Shown: positions 29,176 through 37,112, counted from the first letter of the stretch. The stretch is 59,936 nt of DNA from an uncultured Anaeromyxobacter sp. (GCA_903874275.1 CAIQRS010000237.1:1-59936), one strand, 5' to 3'. The notes: generated by a model from the sequence alone, not told the origin. Numbers and translations: made by a program.

Positions 29176-30606
29176 TCAGCGCTTCGCCTTCTGCGCGAGG
29201 TGCTCGTTGGCCAGCCGGTAGGCGACGTAGTACCGCACGATGTTCTCCACGTATCGGGGCGTCTCCTGCCCGATCTCCCGGTAGGCCTCCAGCTCCACGT
29301 TGCCGAACCAGACGTCGGGGTCGAGGCCGCGCGCCTTCGCCTTGCGCCGCAGACCGGCGATCCGGGCCGGGCCGGCATTGTAGGCGGCCAGCGCGAAGTG
29401 GACGCGGTCCTCCAGCTGGATGCCTGGCTCCTGGAAATGGTCGCGCCGCAAGAGCGCCAGGTAGGCGGCGCCCGCGAGTGCGTTCTGCTGGAGCGGGAAG
29501 ACGTCGGGGAAGCCCAGCCACTTCCCGGTGGCGGGCTGAACTTGCAGGAGGCCCACGGCCCCGGCGGGGCTCCGCGCCTCCGGGTCGAGCCGCGACTCCT
29601 GGAATCCCAGCGCGGCGAGCAGCAGCCAGTCGAAGCCGTGCCGGGAAGCCGCCTCCCGGAGGGCCTTCTCCACCGAGAGCCGCCGGTCGTCGTAGACGGG
29701 CGCGAGCGCGTTGCGGAGCCGGCCCGGGTCGCGCGTGTAGCGCCGGATCGACTCGGCCACGTCCCGGTCGGCCCGGTTGCGGCGGCGGCGAGCCAGGTCG
29801 TCGAGCGCGGCCTTCAGCTCCGGGCTGTCCTTGCGGACGGCCCACGCGAAGGCGCCGTCTCCGCGCAGCCGCACGTCCGCCTCCACGCGGAGCGCCGGGA
29901 GAGCCTTCGCCCAGAGCGCGGCGAGGAAGTCGTCGGCCACCGTGTGCTCGAACATCCCGGCCGCGACCATCTGGAGCATTCCCTCCCAGGACTCGCCGGA
30001 GATCTCCACCACCTCCACCGGCGCGAGCCCCTGCGCCACCAGCTCGCCGGACAGCTTGCGAATCCCCTCGACGGTGCTCGAGCCCGCGGCGACGTGCACC
30101 AGCTTGCCGGCCAGGTCGGCCGGGGTCCGTACCGGGGCCGCCTTCCGGTTGCTCACCAGCACCTGCGAGACGCCCTTCACGTAGGGTTCGGAGAAGTCCA
30201 CGAGGGAGGAACGCGACCCGGTGACGGTGAGGAGCGCGGCGGCCACGTCTCCGCGACCGGCGGCGAGATCGGGGAGCAGCCGGTCGAACGGCGTCGGGAC
30301 GTAGACGACCCGGAGCGGGGATTCCCCCTTGGGACGCGTGGCCCGGAGCCGCGTCTCCAGATCCGACATCGCGTCCACCTCGATCCCCCGCGGACGGCCC
30401 TGCTGCAGGTAGAAGGCCGTCGGCCCGTAGGTCACCAGGACACGAAGGGTTCCGCGCTTCCGGATCTCGGGCAGGTCGCCGAAGGCCGGTTCCTGGGCCG
30501 CCTCGACGAGGGAGGAGCCGAGGTGCCCCCTGGGGGAGAGGGGAGGAGCGGAGGCGGGAGGGGCCTGGACCAGCAGTGACCCGATCGCGAACGCCACGGC
30601 GAGCAT
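29176..30606 (-). CDS. mltF: MltF-like membrane-bound lytic murein transglycosylase
   Basis: 476 residues. An N-terminal hydrophobic export signal is followed by a solute-binding-protein-type domain at about 50-270 (GTLRVLVTYGPTAFYLQQG, VDFSEPYVKGVSQVLVS). A C-terminal goose-lysozyme-type transglycosylase domain shows catalytic E337 in GFQESRLDPEARSPAGAVGLLQVQP and LAAYNAGPARI. MltF cleaves peptidoglycan to 1,6-anhydro products at the outer membrane, and the N-terminal domain senses muropeptides. No lipobox is evident in this start, so anchoring may differ. It is followed closely by the aquaporin gene on the same strand. Confidence 0.88.
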   Translation of the reverse strand: MLAVAFAIGSLLVQAPPASAPPLSPRGHLGSSLVEAAQEPAFGDLPEIRKRGTLRVLVTYGPTAFYLQQGRPRGIEVDAMSDLETRLRATRPKGESPLRVVYVPTPFDRLLPDLAAGRGDVAAALLTVTGSRSSLVDFSEPYVKGVSQVLVSNRKAAPVRTPADLAGKLVHVAAGSSTVEGIRKLSGELVAQGLAPVEVVEISGESWEGMLQMVAAGMFEHTVADDFLAALWAKALPALRVEADVRLRGDGAFAWAVRKDSPELKAALDDLARRRRNRADRDVAESIRRYTRDPGRLRNALAPVYDDRRLSVEKALREAASRHGFDWLLLAALGFQESRLDPEARSPAGAVGLLQVQPATGKWLGFPDVFPLQQNALAGAAYLALLRRDHFQEPGIQLEDRVHFALAAYNAGPARIAGLRRKAKARGLDPDVWFGNVELEAYREIGQETPRYVENIVRYYVAYRLANEHLAQKAKR

Positions 30607-30635
30607 CCCGGCAGGCTACTACGATCCCCGGGAGA

Positions 30636-31367
30636 CTACTTGTCGCCGGAGACCTGGGCGCCGTGACCACCGAGCCACGAGTACAGGAAGCCGGCGATGA
30701 GCGCTCCGATGATCGGCGCCACCCAGAAGAGCCAGAGTTGCTCGAGGGCCCACGATCCCGCGATCAGGGCAGGGGCGGTGCTCCGGGCCGGGTTCACCGA
30801 GGTGTTCGTCACCGGGATGCTCATGAGGTGGATGAGGGTCAGCCCGAGACCGATGGCGATGGGGGCGAAGCCCTTGGGCGCGCGGCCGTCGGTCGCCCCG
30901 AGGATGATGAGCAGGAACATCATGGTCATCACGACCTCGGCGACGAGGGCCGAGACCATCGAATAGCCGCCCGGCGAGTGGGCGCCGTAGCCGTTCGCCG
31001 CGAGCATGCGCGGGGCGTCGAACCAGCCGGGCTTCCCGCTGGCGATGAGGTAGAGGATCGCGCCGCCGGCGATGGCGCCGAGAACCTGGGCGACGATGTA
31101 CGGGAAGAGCTCGGAGGCCGGGAACCGCTTGCCGGCCCACAGCCCGATCGAGACGGCCGGGTTCAGGTGGCAGCCGGAGATGTGGCCGATGGCGTAGGCC
31201 ATCGTGAGGACGGTCAGGCCGAAGGCCAGGGACACCCCCACGAAGCCGATTCCCATTCCGGGGAACGCGGCCGCCAGGACGGCGCTGCCGCAGCCGCCGA
31301 GGACGAGCCAGGACGTACCGATGAACTCCGCCGCGAGCTTCCTGGAGAGGGGCATGGACCGTCCCAT
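30636..31367 (-). CDS. aqpZ: Aquaporin Z-type water channel
   Basis: A 243-residue MIP channel very close to enteric AqpZ. Both NPA boxes are present ([11 protein letters not shown] at about 69-71 and [11 protein letters not shown] at 192-194). The narrow water-selectivity residues F49, H180, T189 and R195 align with F43/H174/T183/R189 of E. coli, so it should pass water and exclude glycerol. ATG 31367 is chosen because GGAG lies nine bases upstream. The internal ATG at 31355 is the alternative. It is the second gene in a same-strand run with the aldo/keto reductase upstream. Confidence 0.95.
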   Translation of the reverse strand: MGRSMPLSRKLAAEFIGTSWLVLGGCGSAVLAAAFPGMGIGFVGVSLAFGLTVLTMAYAIGHISGCHLNPAVSIGLWAGKRFPASELFPYIVAQVLGAIAGGAILYLIASGKPGWFDAPRMLAANGYGAHSPGGYSMVSALVAEVVMTMMFLLIILGATDGRAPKGFAPIAIGLGLTLIHLMSIPVTNTSVNPARSTAPALIAGSWALEQLWLFWVAPIIGALIAGFLYSWLGGHGAQVSGDK

Positions 31368-31388
31368 AGCGGCCGCTCCGGCTCCGCG

Positions 31389-32324
31389 TCAATGACCCGT
31401 CAGGGCCCGCTCCACCCGCTCGACCACGGACGCCTCCAGCACCACGCCCGAGGCACGTGCGTTCTCCTCGACCTGCTCCGGTCGCGTCGCCCCGATGATG
31501 GCCGACGAGACCTCCGGGCGGCGCAGCACCCAGGCGATGGCGAGCTGGGAGAGGGTGAGCCCGATCTCGGCGGCGATGGGGCGGAGCCGCTGCACCCCGG
31601 CGAGGGTGGCGGGGTCGAGGCGGCGCTGGATGAACTGGCCCATCCCGGGGCTCGCGGCGCGGGAGCCTTCGGGCACGGGCTGACCGGGCAGGTACTTCCC
31701 GGCGAGGATGCCCTGGGCGAGCGGACTCCAGACGATCTGGCCGATGCCCTCGCGGGCGCAGAGGGGGAAGACCTCGGCCTCCGGCTCGCGCCAGAGCAGG
31801 GAATACTGCGGCTGGCTCGAGACGAAGCGCTCCCCCGCGAGCGCGAGCGCGTCCCGGACCTGGCCGGCGGTCCACTCCGAGAAGCCGATGTACCGGGCCT
31901 TGCCCCCACGCACCGCACGGGTGAGCGCGGCCATCGTCTCCTCGAGCGGCGTGTGCGGATCGAAGCGGTGGCACTGGTAGAGGTCGACGTGATCGGTGCG
32001 CAGCCGTCCGAGCGAGGCGTCGAGCTGCTTCTCGATCTGCGCCGCGGACAGGCCGCGGTCGCCCGACGGCATGGGGAAGAAGAGCTTGGTGGCCAGGACG
32101 TAGCTCGCCCGCGGCCGGCCGGAGAGCACCTCCCCGAGGAAGGACTCCGCCGCCCCTCCGGAGTAGACGTTGGCCGTGTCGACGAAGTTGACGCCGACGT
32201 CGAAGGCCCGCTGGACGCAGGCCTCGGCCTGCTCGCGGGAGACCCCGCCACCGTAGGTCAACCACGACCCGAGGCTCACCTCGGACACCTGCAGGTCGCT
32301 CCGGCCGAGCTTGCGGTACCTCAT
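31389..32324 (-). CDS. Aldo/keto reductase, Kv-beta/voltage-channel-subunit-like
   Basis: 311 residues forming an (alpha/beta)8 NADPH-dependent oxidoreductase. The catalytic tetrad is readable: D49 and Y54 (VDTANVYSGG), K80 (LATKLFF) and H119 (DLYQCHRFD). The C-terminal NADPH clamp is GATRPEQVEENA. The opening MRYRKLGRSDLQVSEVSLGSW and the KYLPGQPVPEGSRA loop place it with the potassium-channel-beta-like subgroup of general aldehyde reductases. The physiological substrate is unknown. Twenty bases separate it from the acyl-CoA-binding protein gene upstream. Confidence 0.92.
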   Translation of the reverse strand: MRYRKLGRSDLQVSEVSLGSWLTYGGGVSREQAEACVQRAFDVGVNFVDTANVYSGGAAESFLGEVLSGRPRASYVLATKLFFPMPSGDRGLSAAQIEKQLDASLGRLRTDHVDLYQCHRFDPHTPLEETMAALTRAVRGGKARYIGFSEWTAGQVRDALALAGERFVSSQPQYSLLWREPEAEVFPLCAREGIGQIVWSPLAQGILAGKYLPGQPVPEGSRAASPGMGQFIQRRLDPATLAGVQRLRPIAAEIGLTLSQLAIAWVLRRPEVSSAIIGATRPEQVEENARASGVVLEASVVERVERALTGH

Positions 32325-32344
32325 CGGCGGATCCCCCCGGCCGC

Positions 32345-32617
32345 TCAGCCGAGCTTCTTCACGAGCTCGGCCACCAGCGCCACGTACCGCGTCCGCGCCT
32401 CGGCCTGGGCCACGCCCTTGCGGGAGGTCCAGGCGTCGAACTTGGCCCGGCCCTTGGGGTCGAGCATCCCGGGCCGGCTCCCCTTCGCGTCCCCGTCGGT
32501 GGCCTGCTTGTAGAGGCCGTAGAGGTCGAGCAGCTCGGCGTTGGAGGGGCGCCTGGAGAGCTTCTTGACGCGCTCCTGGGCATCCTGGAAGGCATCCGGG
32601 GTGGGCATGCCCTCCAT
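32345..32617 (-). CDS. Acyl-CoA-binding protein
   Basis: A 90-residue four-helix ACBP that binds long-chain acyl-CoA thioesters in the cytoplasm. Diagnostic residues are DLYGLYKQATDGD and the basic KGRAKFDAWTSRKG segment. The Lys and Tyr residues that hold the CoA phosphate are conserved. ACBPs are common in eukaryotes and patchy in bacteria, including myxobacteria. ATG 32617 is nine bases from the end of the gas vesicle operon on the same strand, so read-through is possible. A second in-frame ATG at 32608 is the alternative start. Confidence 0.9.
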   Translation of the reverse strand: MEGMPTPDAFQDAQERVKKLSRRPSNAELLDLYGLYKQATDGDAKGSRPGMLDPKGRAKFDAWTSRKGVAQAEARTRYVALVAELVKKLG

Positions 32618-32626
32618 CCTACCCCC

Positions 32627-32962
32627 TCAGAGGAGCCGCTCGTAGAGGCTGCGTGCCTGCCGCATCTTCCCCTCGCGCTCGTACTGCTCGCAGATGTCCA
32701 TGATCCGCTCGTGGGCCAGGAGGGCCTCCGCCGTCCCGTCGTGGGATTCCACGAGCTCGAAGTACATCTCCATGGCCTGGTGCGGCGCGCCGCTGCGGCG
32801 ATAGCCGTCGGCCATCCGGAGCAGGCGGGCCAGCACGGGCGAGGAAGGCTCCACCGCCGGCGGCGGCGCCTGCGGAGTCACCCTGACCTCCACCACGGTG
32901 ACCTCCTCCTCTTCCCGGGCGATCTCCCGCTGCAGCTCGACCTCCTCGCGAAGGGTGCTCAT
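32627..32962 (-). CDS. TPR-like protein, last gene of the gas vesicle operon
   Basis: 111 residues. An acidic N-terminal helix (LREEVELQREIAREEEEVTVV) leads to a Pro-rich linker (TPQAPPPAVEPSS). Paired helices follow that read as one and a half tetratricopeptide units (LLRMADGYRRSGAPHQAMEMYFELV; ICEQYEREGKMRQARSLYERLL). It matches no Gvp family I know. ATG 32962 overlaps the stop of the GvpJ-type gene (ATGA) and has an AGGAGG site, so it is part of the operon. It may be an assembly adaptor. Confidence 0.65.
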   Translation of the reverse strand: MSTLREEVELQREIAREEEEVTVVEVRVTPQAPPPAVEPSSPVLARLLRMADGYRRSGAPHQAMEMYFELVESHDGTAEALLAHERIMDICEQYEREGKMRQARSLYERLL

Positions 32963-33315
32963 GGCTCCCTCCTGCTGACCGGAACGGCGAGGAACGCCGA
33001 ACCCGAGGCGGCCGGCATCGGGGCGTGCTCCAGCTGCGCGATGCGCTGGCGGAGCTCGTGGATCTCCTTGGTCTGGTCGGTCATGGCCTTGGAGCTGAAG
33101 TCGGGGTTGCGGATCCACCAGTCCATTCCCATCTCCTTCGCCTTGTCGACCGAGGCGATCATGAGCCGGATCTGGATGGTGAGCAGCTCGATGTCCACGA
33201 GCTTCACCTTGATGTCCCCGGCGATGACGATCCCCTTGTCGAGGACCCGCTCCAGGATGTCGGCCAGGTTCGACGTGTTGGTCGAATGGGCCAGGCGCGT
33301 GCGTTGCTGTTCCAT
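32959..33315 (-). CDS. gvpJ: GvpA-family gas vesicle protein, GvpJ-like paralogue
   Basis: 118 residues. The GvpA core (NLADILERVLDKGIVIAGDI, KLVDIELLTIQIRLMIASVD) has the coil-helix-beta-beta-helix order of the shell protein. An extended C-terminal half (EMGMDWWIRNPDFSS, then a coiled-coil MTDQTKEIHELRQRIAQLEH) separates J/M/S paralogues from GvpA itself. Such paralogues are minor components needed to nucleate the cone tips. It overlaps both neighbours (TGATG with gvpK, ATGA with the TPR-like gene). GvpS or GvpM is the alternative name. Confidence 0.88.
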   Translation of the reverse strand: MEQQRTRLAHSTNTSNLADILERVLDKGIVIAGDIKVKLVDIELLTIQIRLMIASVDKAKEMGMDWWIRNPDFSSKAMTDQTKEIHELRQRIAQLEHAPMPAASGSAFLAVPVSRREP

Positions 33316-33692
33316 CAGCTTCTCCCCTGCGGACCGCGGTCGTCGAAGAGATTTCCGAGCGGTCCGAGGTCGATGTCGAGGCTCTCGATCTTGAAGTGTT
33401 CCTTCAGCTTCTCCATCTGCTCCTCCAGCTTCATGAGCGTCGTGCCGAGACGCTCCACCTCGTCGGGGGAGAGGCTGCCGCCCTCCACGCGCCGGATGGC
33501 CTGCTTCTCGAGCAGGCGGCGGAGCAGCTCCACGACCGAGAGGACGAGCTGGGTGAGCCCCTGCTCGACCTTCTCCGGGTCGAGGGCGATGCGCTTCGGG
33601 AGCTGCTGCGGCGGCCGGGGAGCCTCGGCCTCGTCGGCGAAGGCTTCCAGGTCCTCGGGGCTACCGCGGATCTCTCCGTGGTGGATGGTCAT
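33315..33692 (-). CDS. gvpK: Gas vesicle protein GvpK
   Basis: 125 residues with the GvpK signature: LDPEKVEQGLTQLVLSVVELLRRLLEKQAIRR, then GSLSPDEVERLGTTLMKLEEQMEKLKEHF (each read as a long helix). The family is essential for gas vesicle formation in several hosts, and its exact role in assembly is unsettled. An N-terminal 30-residue acidic/proline extension precedes the core. The ATG at 33692 overlaps the upstream GvpA-family gene by four bases. Confidence 0.92.
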   Translation of the reverse strand: MTIHHGEIRGSPEDLEAFADEAEAPRPPQQLPKRIALDPEKVEQGLTQLVLSVVELLRRLLEKQAIRRVEGGSLSPDEVERLGTTLMKLEEQMEKLKEHFKIESLDIDLGPLGNLFDDRGPQGRS

Positions 33693-33928
33693 GGTCGGGT
33701 CTCCGCGGGCTTCCAGTTGCGCATGGTCTCCACCGAGGTGACGACGAGGTTCAGCCCGACGTACAGGAGATCGACGCCGGCCACGGAGATGACGATGTCC
33801 CCCGCGACCACGGCCCCCTTGTTGAGGACCCGGTCGAGCGTCTCGCAGAGGCTGACCCTGCGCTGGCTTGCCAGCGACGCGACGCGGGGACGGGAGGCCG
33901 CGCGATGGACGAGGTCAGGCTGCGCCAC
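33689..33928 (-). CDS. GvpA-family gas vesicle protein (GvpM/S-like paralogue)
   Basis: 79 residues with a GvpA-type core (SLCETLDRVLNKGAVVAGDI, VAGVDLLYVGLNLVVTSVETM) after a 25-residue basic leader. The second beta strand ends in a hydrophobic YVGLNLVV rather than the canonical VEARVVIAS, so it is a minor paralogue and not the main shell protein. The GTG at 33928 is preceded by GGAAAGG and overlaps the gvpG end by 14 bases. Which of GvpJ/M/S it corresponds to cannot be fixed from sequence alone. Confidence 0.82.
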   Translation of the reverse strand: MAQPDLVHRAASRPRVASLASQRRVSLCETLDRVLNKGAVVAGDIVISVAGVDLLYVGLNLVVTSVETMRNWKPAETRP

Positions 33929-34157
33929 GCTTCCCCTTTCCCTTCCGGTGCCGGTCGATCTCGTCGAGCCGTTCCACCAGCTCGGCCTCGCGCTCGGCGA
34001 AGGCCTCCTCGGTGATGGCGCCCTCCTCGAGCTGCCGGTAGGTGGCCATCAGCTCGGCCTTGACGGCGTCCTCGTCGTACATCTCGGCCTCGGCACGATC
34101 GGCCACCTCCCGGAAGATCCGGAAGAGTCCCCGCATCGGTGACGAGATGATGCCCAA
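33915..34157 (-). CDS. gvpG: Gas vesicle protein GvpG
   Basis: 80 residues, beginning LGIISSPMRGLFRIF and continuing with the conserved ADRAEAEMYDEDAVKAELM and GAITEEAFAEREAELVERLDEI helices. This is the GvpG pattern of a hydrophobic N-terminus followed by acidic helices. The TTG at 34157 is taken as the start because GAGGGG lies just upstream and homologues begin with this 'xGxI' segment. The internal ATG at 34136 would remove it. GvpG is an accessory assembly protein that works with GvpF/L. It lies eight bases after gvpF. Confidence 0.9.
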   Translation of the reverse strand: MGIISSPMRGLFRIFREVADRAEAEMYDEDAVKAELMATYRQLEEGAITEEAFAEREAELVERLDEIDRHRKGKGKRGAA

Positions 34158-34165
34158 GGGTCCCC

Positions 34166-34936
34166 TCAGTTCTCCGCGTCGAGGCCGAGGTCCAGGTCCA
34201 CGAAGTGGAAGGGCGCCCAGGGGCCGCTGTAGTCGAACACGTACTCGGCCGGGAAGGCCCCGGCCACCTGGTAGACCCGCTCCTCGAAGGCCTTCTGGGC
34301 GTCCCGGTCCACCAGGAAGGCCAGGTCCATCACCATCTTCTCGCCCTTGGGCGCGTTGACCTTGGCCTCGCGCACGCTCTGCTGGAACATCTCCAGGACC
34401 CGGTCGGTCTGCTCGTCCCGCTCCCGGTTCAGGCGGTCCTCGAAGAGCTTGCCCAGCTCCATCTTCTCGTTCGCCGACGGGGCGGTGGAACGTCCGAAGA
34501 TCTGGTCGCGGAGCGCAGCCAGCTCCGGATCGACGCCGACGATGTAGTCGTAGATGCTGTCGACGTCCCACTTCACCTTGAGACCCATCTCGACGGCGCC
34601 GGTCACCCGCTCGAGCTGGGCGGTGATGGCCGCGCGGTGGCGCCGCAGGGTCTTCCGGATCTCCTCGTCGCTCCGGGCCACGTGGCCGAAGGTCATGGGG
34701 ATGACCGTGGTGGCCCGCATGACCTCCTTCAGGACCTGGTTGTGCGGCTCCAGGTTCTTGCGGAGCGGGAGCAGGCGCTCGCGGGGCGAGAAGTCGCTCA
34801 CCACGGCGCCCATGGAGTCCACCAGCACCGTGTGCACGCGTCCCCGGCTTCCATCGTGCTCCAGGCCGATGGCGCCGAACTCGACGTCCTCCTTCGCCCG
34901 GATGAGTCCGTACAGGTAGCGCCCAGTCGTCGCCAT
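34166..34936 (-). CDS. gvpF: Gas vesicle protein GvpF/GvpL
   Basis: 256 residues in two domains. The N-terminal region (RYLYGLIRA, GAVVSDFSPRERLLPLRKNLEPHNQVL, TTVIPMTFGHVARS) and the C-terminal region ending FDYSGPWAPFHFVDLDL are hallmarks of GvpF/L, which sit on the gas-facing side and bind GvpA during assembly. AAGGAGGGG precedes the ATG at 34936. It is the only F/L copy in the gvpA operon. Two more lie in the upstream operon. Confidence 0.93.
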   Translation of the reverse strand: MATTGRYLYGLIRAKEDVEFGAIGLEHDGSRGRVHTVLVDSMGAVVSDFSPRERLLPLRKNLEPHNQVLKEVMRATTVIPMTFGHVARSDEEIRKTLRRHRAAITAQLERVTGAVEMGLKVKWDVDSIYDYIVGVDPELAALRDQIFGRSTAPSANEKMELGKLFEDRLNRERDEQTDRVLEMFQQSVREAKVNAPKGEKMVMDLAFLVDRDAQKAFEERVYQVAGAFPAEYVFDYSGPWAPFHFVDLDLGLDAEN

Positions 34937-34950
34937 TTGCGTCCCCTCCT

Positions 34951-35253
34951 TCAGCCGTAGCGGATGGTCCGTCGGGCCCGGGCAGGGGCCGGGAGCTCCT
35001 CGACCGCCTCCACGGAGAAGACGCCGAGGTCCTTCTGGTGCCGTGCGATGAGCGCGTCGACCTCGCGCAGCCGCTCCAGCAGCGTGCTCATGCGGGCGCG
35101 CGCCGACTCCAGTTCCCGCATCTTGCGGGTCCGTTCCAGCTCGAGCGACGCGATCTGGAAGGCCTTCACGTGCCGGTCCTTCGAGTGGACGCCGCTGCCG
35201 CGCACCGCGGCCAGGGTCCGGGTTCCAGAGACGCTCTTCACGCGGATGGGCAT
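34951..35253 (-). CDS. Coiled-coil protein of the gas vesicle operon (possibly GvpV-like)
   Basis: 100 residues. A basic N-terminus (PIRVKSVSGTRTLAAVRGSGVH) is followed by a long central coiled coil (ASLELERTRKMRELESARARMSTLLERLREVDALI, taken in heptads). A short tail ends in RRTIRYG. Position between gvpN and gvpF, with gaps of 2 and 14 bases, makes it an operon member. Small coiled-coil proteins called GvpV occur in other clusters, but I cannot confirm the match from sequence alone. Confidence 0.6.
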   Translation of the reverse strand: MPIRVKSVSGTRTLAAVRGSGVHSKDRHVKAFQIASLELERTRKMRELESARARMSTLLERLREVDALIARHQKDLGVFSVEAVEELPAPARARRTIRYG

Positions 35254-35255
35254 GG

Positions 35256-36281
35256 TCAGGCCTCCTCGGCCACCGACTGGCCGATGACGGGAACGGGACG
35301 GGCCTTCTGCTCCGGGCGGGGACGCCTGGCGTGGCGCGCCACCACGTCGTCCACGGTGGTGCGCACCGAGCCGTCGCCGTCGCGGATCACCTTCGCCGAG
35401 AGGGATCCGAGCACGTCCCGGCAGACGTCGCCGAAGACCGGGTCGCCGGCCCGGGCGTGCGCCTTCTCCTGGACCGTGACGCGGGAGATCATGATGCAGG
35501 CGCGCAGGCTCGGTCCCTGCTTGGTGAGGCCGAGGGTCCTGAGTTCCCGCACGATGTCCACGATCACCTCCGCCTCGGCAAGCGGGATCCCCGACTTGCT
35601 CCGGGTGATCTGCACCTCGGTCTCCCGGTCGAAGTGGTTCACCAGGATGGTGATGAGGCGATCGTTGAGCGCATCCTGCGTCCGGTGGACGCCCGCGTAC
35701 TCCTCGGGGTTGGAGGTCAGGATGGCCCGGAACTCGGGGTGCACCTCGATGAAGCCGTCCCCATGGGGGCGGCGCTTGGGGATGGAGAGGATCCGCTCCT
35801 CCAGCACCGAGAGGAGGGCGTTGTTGGCCTCGGCGCGCGAGCGGGTGAACTCGTCGTAGACCAGCGTGTCGCCGTTCCTGCACGCCACGGTGAGCCGGTT
35901 GTCGGCCCAGAGGGTGCTCATGTTCTCCTCGGTCTTGACGACCGAGTGGATGAAGTTGTCCACCACCCGGCTCTTCTTGTAGCCGAAGTCGCCGCCCACC
36001 AGGTCGCTGGACCCGAACTCGTCGTCGCCGTGCATGAGAGCGACCGGTCGCCCGCGGAGCGCCGCCACGTGGAGCGCCAGCGTGGTCTTCCCCGTCCCGG
36101 CCGGCCCGGAGAAGTGCACCGGGTAGCCGGCCCGGAGGTATCCGAGCGCGCGTTGCGCCACGGCCCTGACCTGCGGCGTCTCGACGAACTGGGCGGCGGC
36201 CTCGACCCCGATCGTGCTGTGCGGCAGGGGGGCCATGCCGCCCGCCTGCTCCTGCGCTGCCCCGAAAACCTTGCCAGCCAT
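35256..36281 (-). CDS. gvpN: Gas vesicle AAA+ ATPase GvpN
   Basis: 341 residues, a MoxR-type AAA+ protein. Walker A is GPAGTGKT at 59-66, and the Walker-B region is GDTLVYDEFTRSR. Sensor-1-like AILTSNPEEYAG and the family signature DDEFGSSDLVGG with FGYKKSRVVDNFIHSV are present. GvpN is needed for normal gas vesicle growth, helping GvpA incorporation or shell strengthening. A 30-residue N-terminal lead and an Arg/Pro-rich C-terminal tail flank the core. The gap to the next gene is two bases. Confidence 0.95.
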   Translation of the reverse strand: MAGKVFGAAQEQAGGMAPLPHSTIGVEAAAQFVETPQVRAVAQRALGYLRAGYPVHFSGPAGTGKTTLALHVAALRGRPVALMHGDDEFGSSDLVGGDFGYKKSRVVDNFIHSVVKTEENMSTLWADNRLTVACRNGDTLVYDEFTRSRAEANNALLSVLEERILSIPKRRPHGDGFIEVHPEFRAILTSNPEEYAGVHRTQDALNDRLITILVNHFDRETEVQITRSKSGIPLAEAEVIVDIVRELRTLGLTKQGPSLRACIMISRVTVQEKAHARAGDPVFGDVCRDVLGSLSAKVIRDGDGSVRTTVDDVVARHARRPRPEQKARPVPVIGQSVAEEA

Positions 36282-36308
36282 CGTTCGCTCCTTGTCGGCG
36301 AGGCGAGC

Positions 36309-36336
36309 CAGGGCGCGTGCGGATGCACGCTCCCTG
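36309..36336. other. Strong hairpin between the gvpC-position gene and gvpN
   Basis: A 12-bp inverted repeat with one mismatch (CAGGGCGCGTGC / GCACGCTCCCTG) around a GGAT tetraloop, inside the 80-base gap before gvpN. No T-run follows on the minus strand. Likely roles are partial transcript termination or blocking of 3'-exonucleases, giving less message for gvpN and later genes. Confidence 0.55.
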
Positions 36337-36361
36337 ACCGCTCGCTACGAGATGCTCTTCC

Positions 36362-36790
36362 TCAATGCTTCCTCGAATGCGCGGGACGACGGGTCTGCAC
36401 CGCCCGCGGCCGGCTGGCGGCCGGGGTCTGGACCGCCCGCGGCCCGCTGGCGGCCGGGGCCTGGCGAGGCCGAGACTTCCGGAATGCGGCGCTGGCGGCG
36501 TGGATGTCCGACGCCAGCGTCTCCCGGGTGAGCTCGGCCCGGTCGAGCAGCGCCCGGACCGCGGAACGCAGCTCGCTCGCGAACACCTTGCGGGCGTCGG
36601 CCTCCTCGGCCGCCCGCTCACGGCGCTCCTCCTGGAGCTTGCCGAGCATGGCGGCCGTCTCGGCGCGAATGCCCTCCGTGAACTCGTTGCAGCTCTTGAT
36701 GCTGGCCGCGCAGTTCTGGAAGCTCGCCGCGATCTCGTTGCCGAGGGCCAGCATGGCCTCCGGGGTGAAGCTGGTGAACTGGGTCTTCAT
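36362..36790 (-). CDS. Coiled-coil protein in the gvpC position (candidate shell-binding protein)
   Basis: 142 residues from ATG 36790, which has GAGG nine bases upstream. A longer start at 36829 would translate that ribosome site. The N-terminus MKTQFTSFTPEAMLALGNEI is phasin-like. Continuous helix follows (SIKSCNEFTEGIRAETAAML, EERRERAAEEADARKVFASEL, RALLDRAELTRETLASDIHA). The tail is basic and repetitive, with the unit 'PAAS-x-PRAVQT' twice. In cyanobacteria this slot between gvpA and gvpN is gvpC, the outer strengthening protein of helical repeats. No clear GvpC repeat is visible, so equivalence is positional only. Confidence 0.6.
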   Translation of the reverse strand: MKTQFTSFTPEAMLALGNEIAASFQNCAASIKSCNEFTEGIRAETAAMLGKLQEERRERAAEEADARKVFASELRSAVRALLDRAELTRETLASDIHAASAAFRKSRPRQAPAASGPRAVQTPAASRPRAVQTRRPAHSRKH

Positions 36791-36840
36791 GGCGAGGTTC
36801 CTCGTTCCTTCCTGCTGGGTGGCGGACATGGCGACACCCC

Positions 36841-36865
36841 CCGGGCGCGCAGCGAGCGGGCCCGG
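36841..36865. other. GC-rich hairpin just downstream of gvpA
   Basis: A 10-bp stem with one mismatch (CCGGGCGCGC / GCGGGCCCGG) and a 5-base loop, 25 bases after the gvpA stop codon on the minus strand. It has no T-tract. In other gvp operons a comparable structure after gvpA yields abundant short gvpA transcripts. The same effect is inferred here. Confidence 0.55.
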
Positions 36866-36890
36866 AGAGTGGAACCAACCTCGGGCTCGC

Positions 36891-37112
36891 CTAGGCGGCG
36901 GGCGCGGCGGCGGTGGCGGTCAGGCCGATCGCCTCGGCGTACTTGAGGTAGGTCTCGACCGACGCGATCACGACGCGCGCCTCGACCGAGAGCAGCTCGA
37001 TGCCGACCAGCGAGACCTTCGCCCAGGCGTCGATCACGATGCCCTTGTCCAGGATCCGGTCCACCACTTCTGCGAGGCTCGACGAGTCCGTCGACTTCAT
37101 GACCTTCGCCAT
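36891..37112 (-). CDS. gvpA: Gas vesicle structural protein GvpA
   Basis: 73 residues, the main shell protein that polymerises into the hollow gas-filled ribs. The canonical core is complete: [41 protein letters not shown] and [13 protein letters not shown]. The C-terminus is short and Ala-rich (TATAAAPAA). ATG 37112 has GGAGG four bases upstream. The frame runs on to 37346 but that extension is promoter DNA. It is the first gene of the downstream gas vesicle operon, driven by a sigma-54-type promoter about 55 bases away and followed by a GC-rich hairpin. Confidence 0.96.
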   Translation of the reverse strand: MAKVMKSTDSSSLAEVVDRILDKGIVIDAWAKVSLVGIELLSVEARVVIASVETYLKYAEAIGLTATAAAPAA

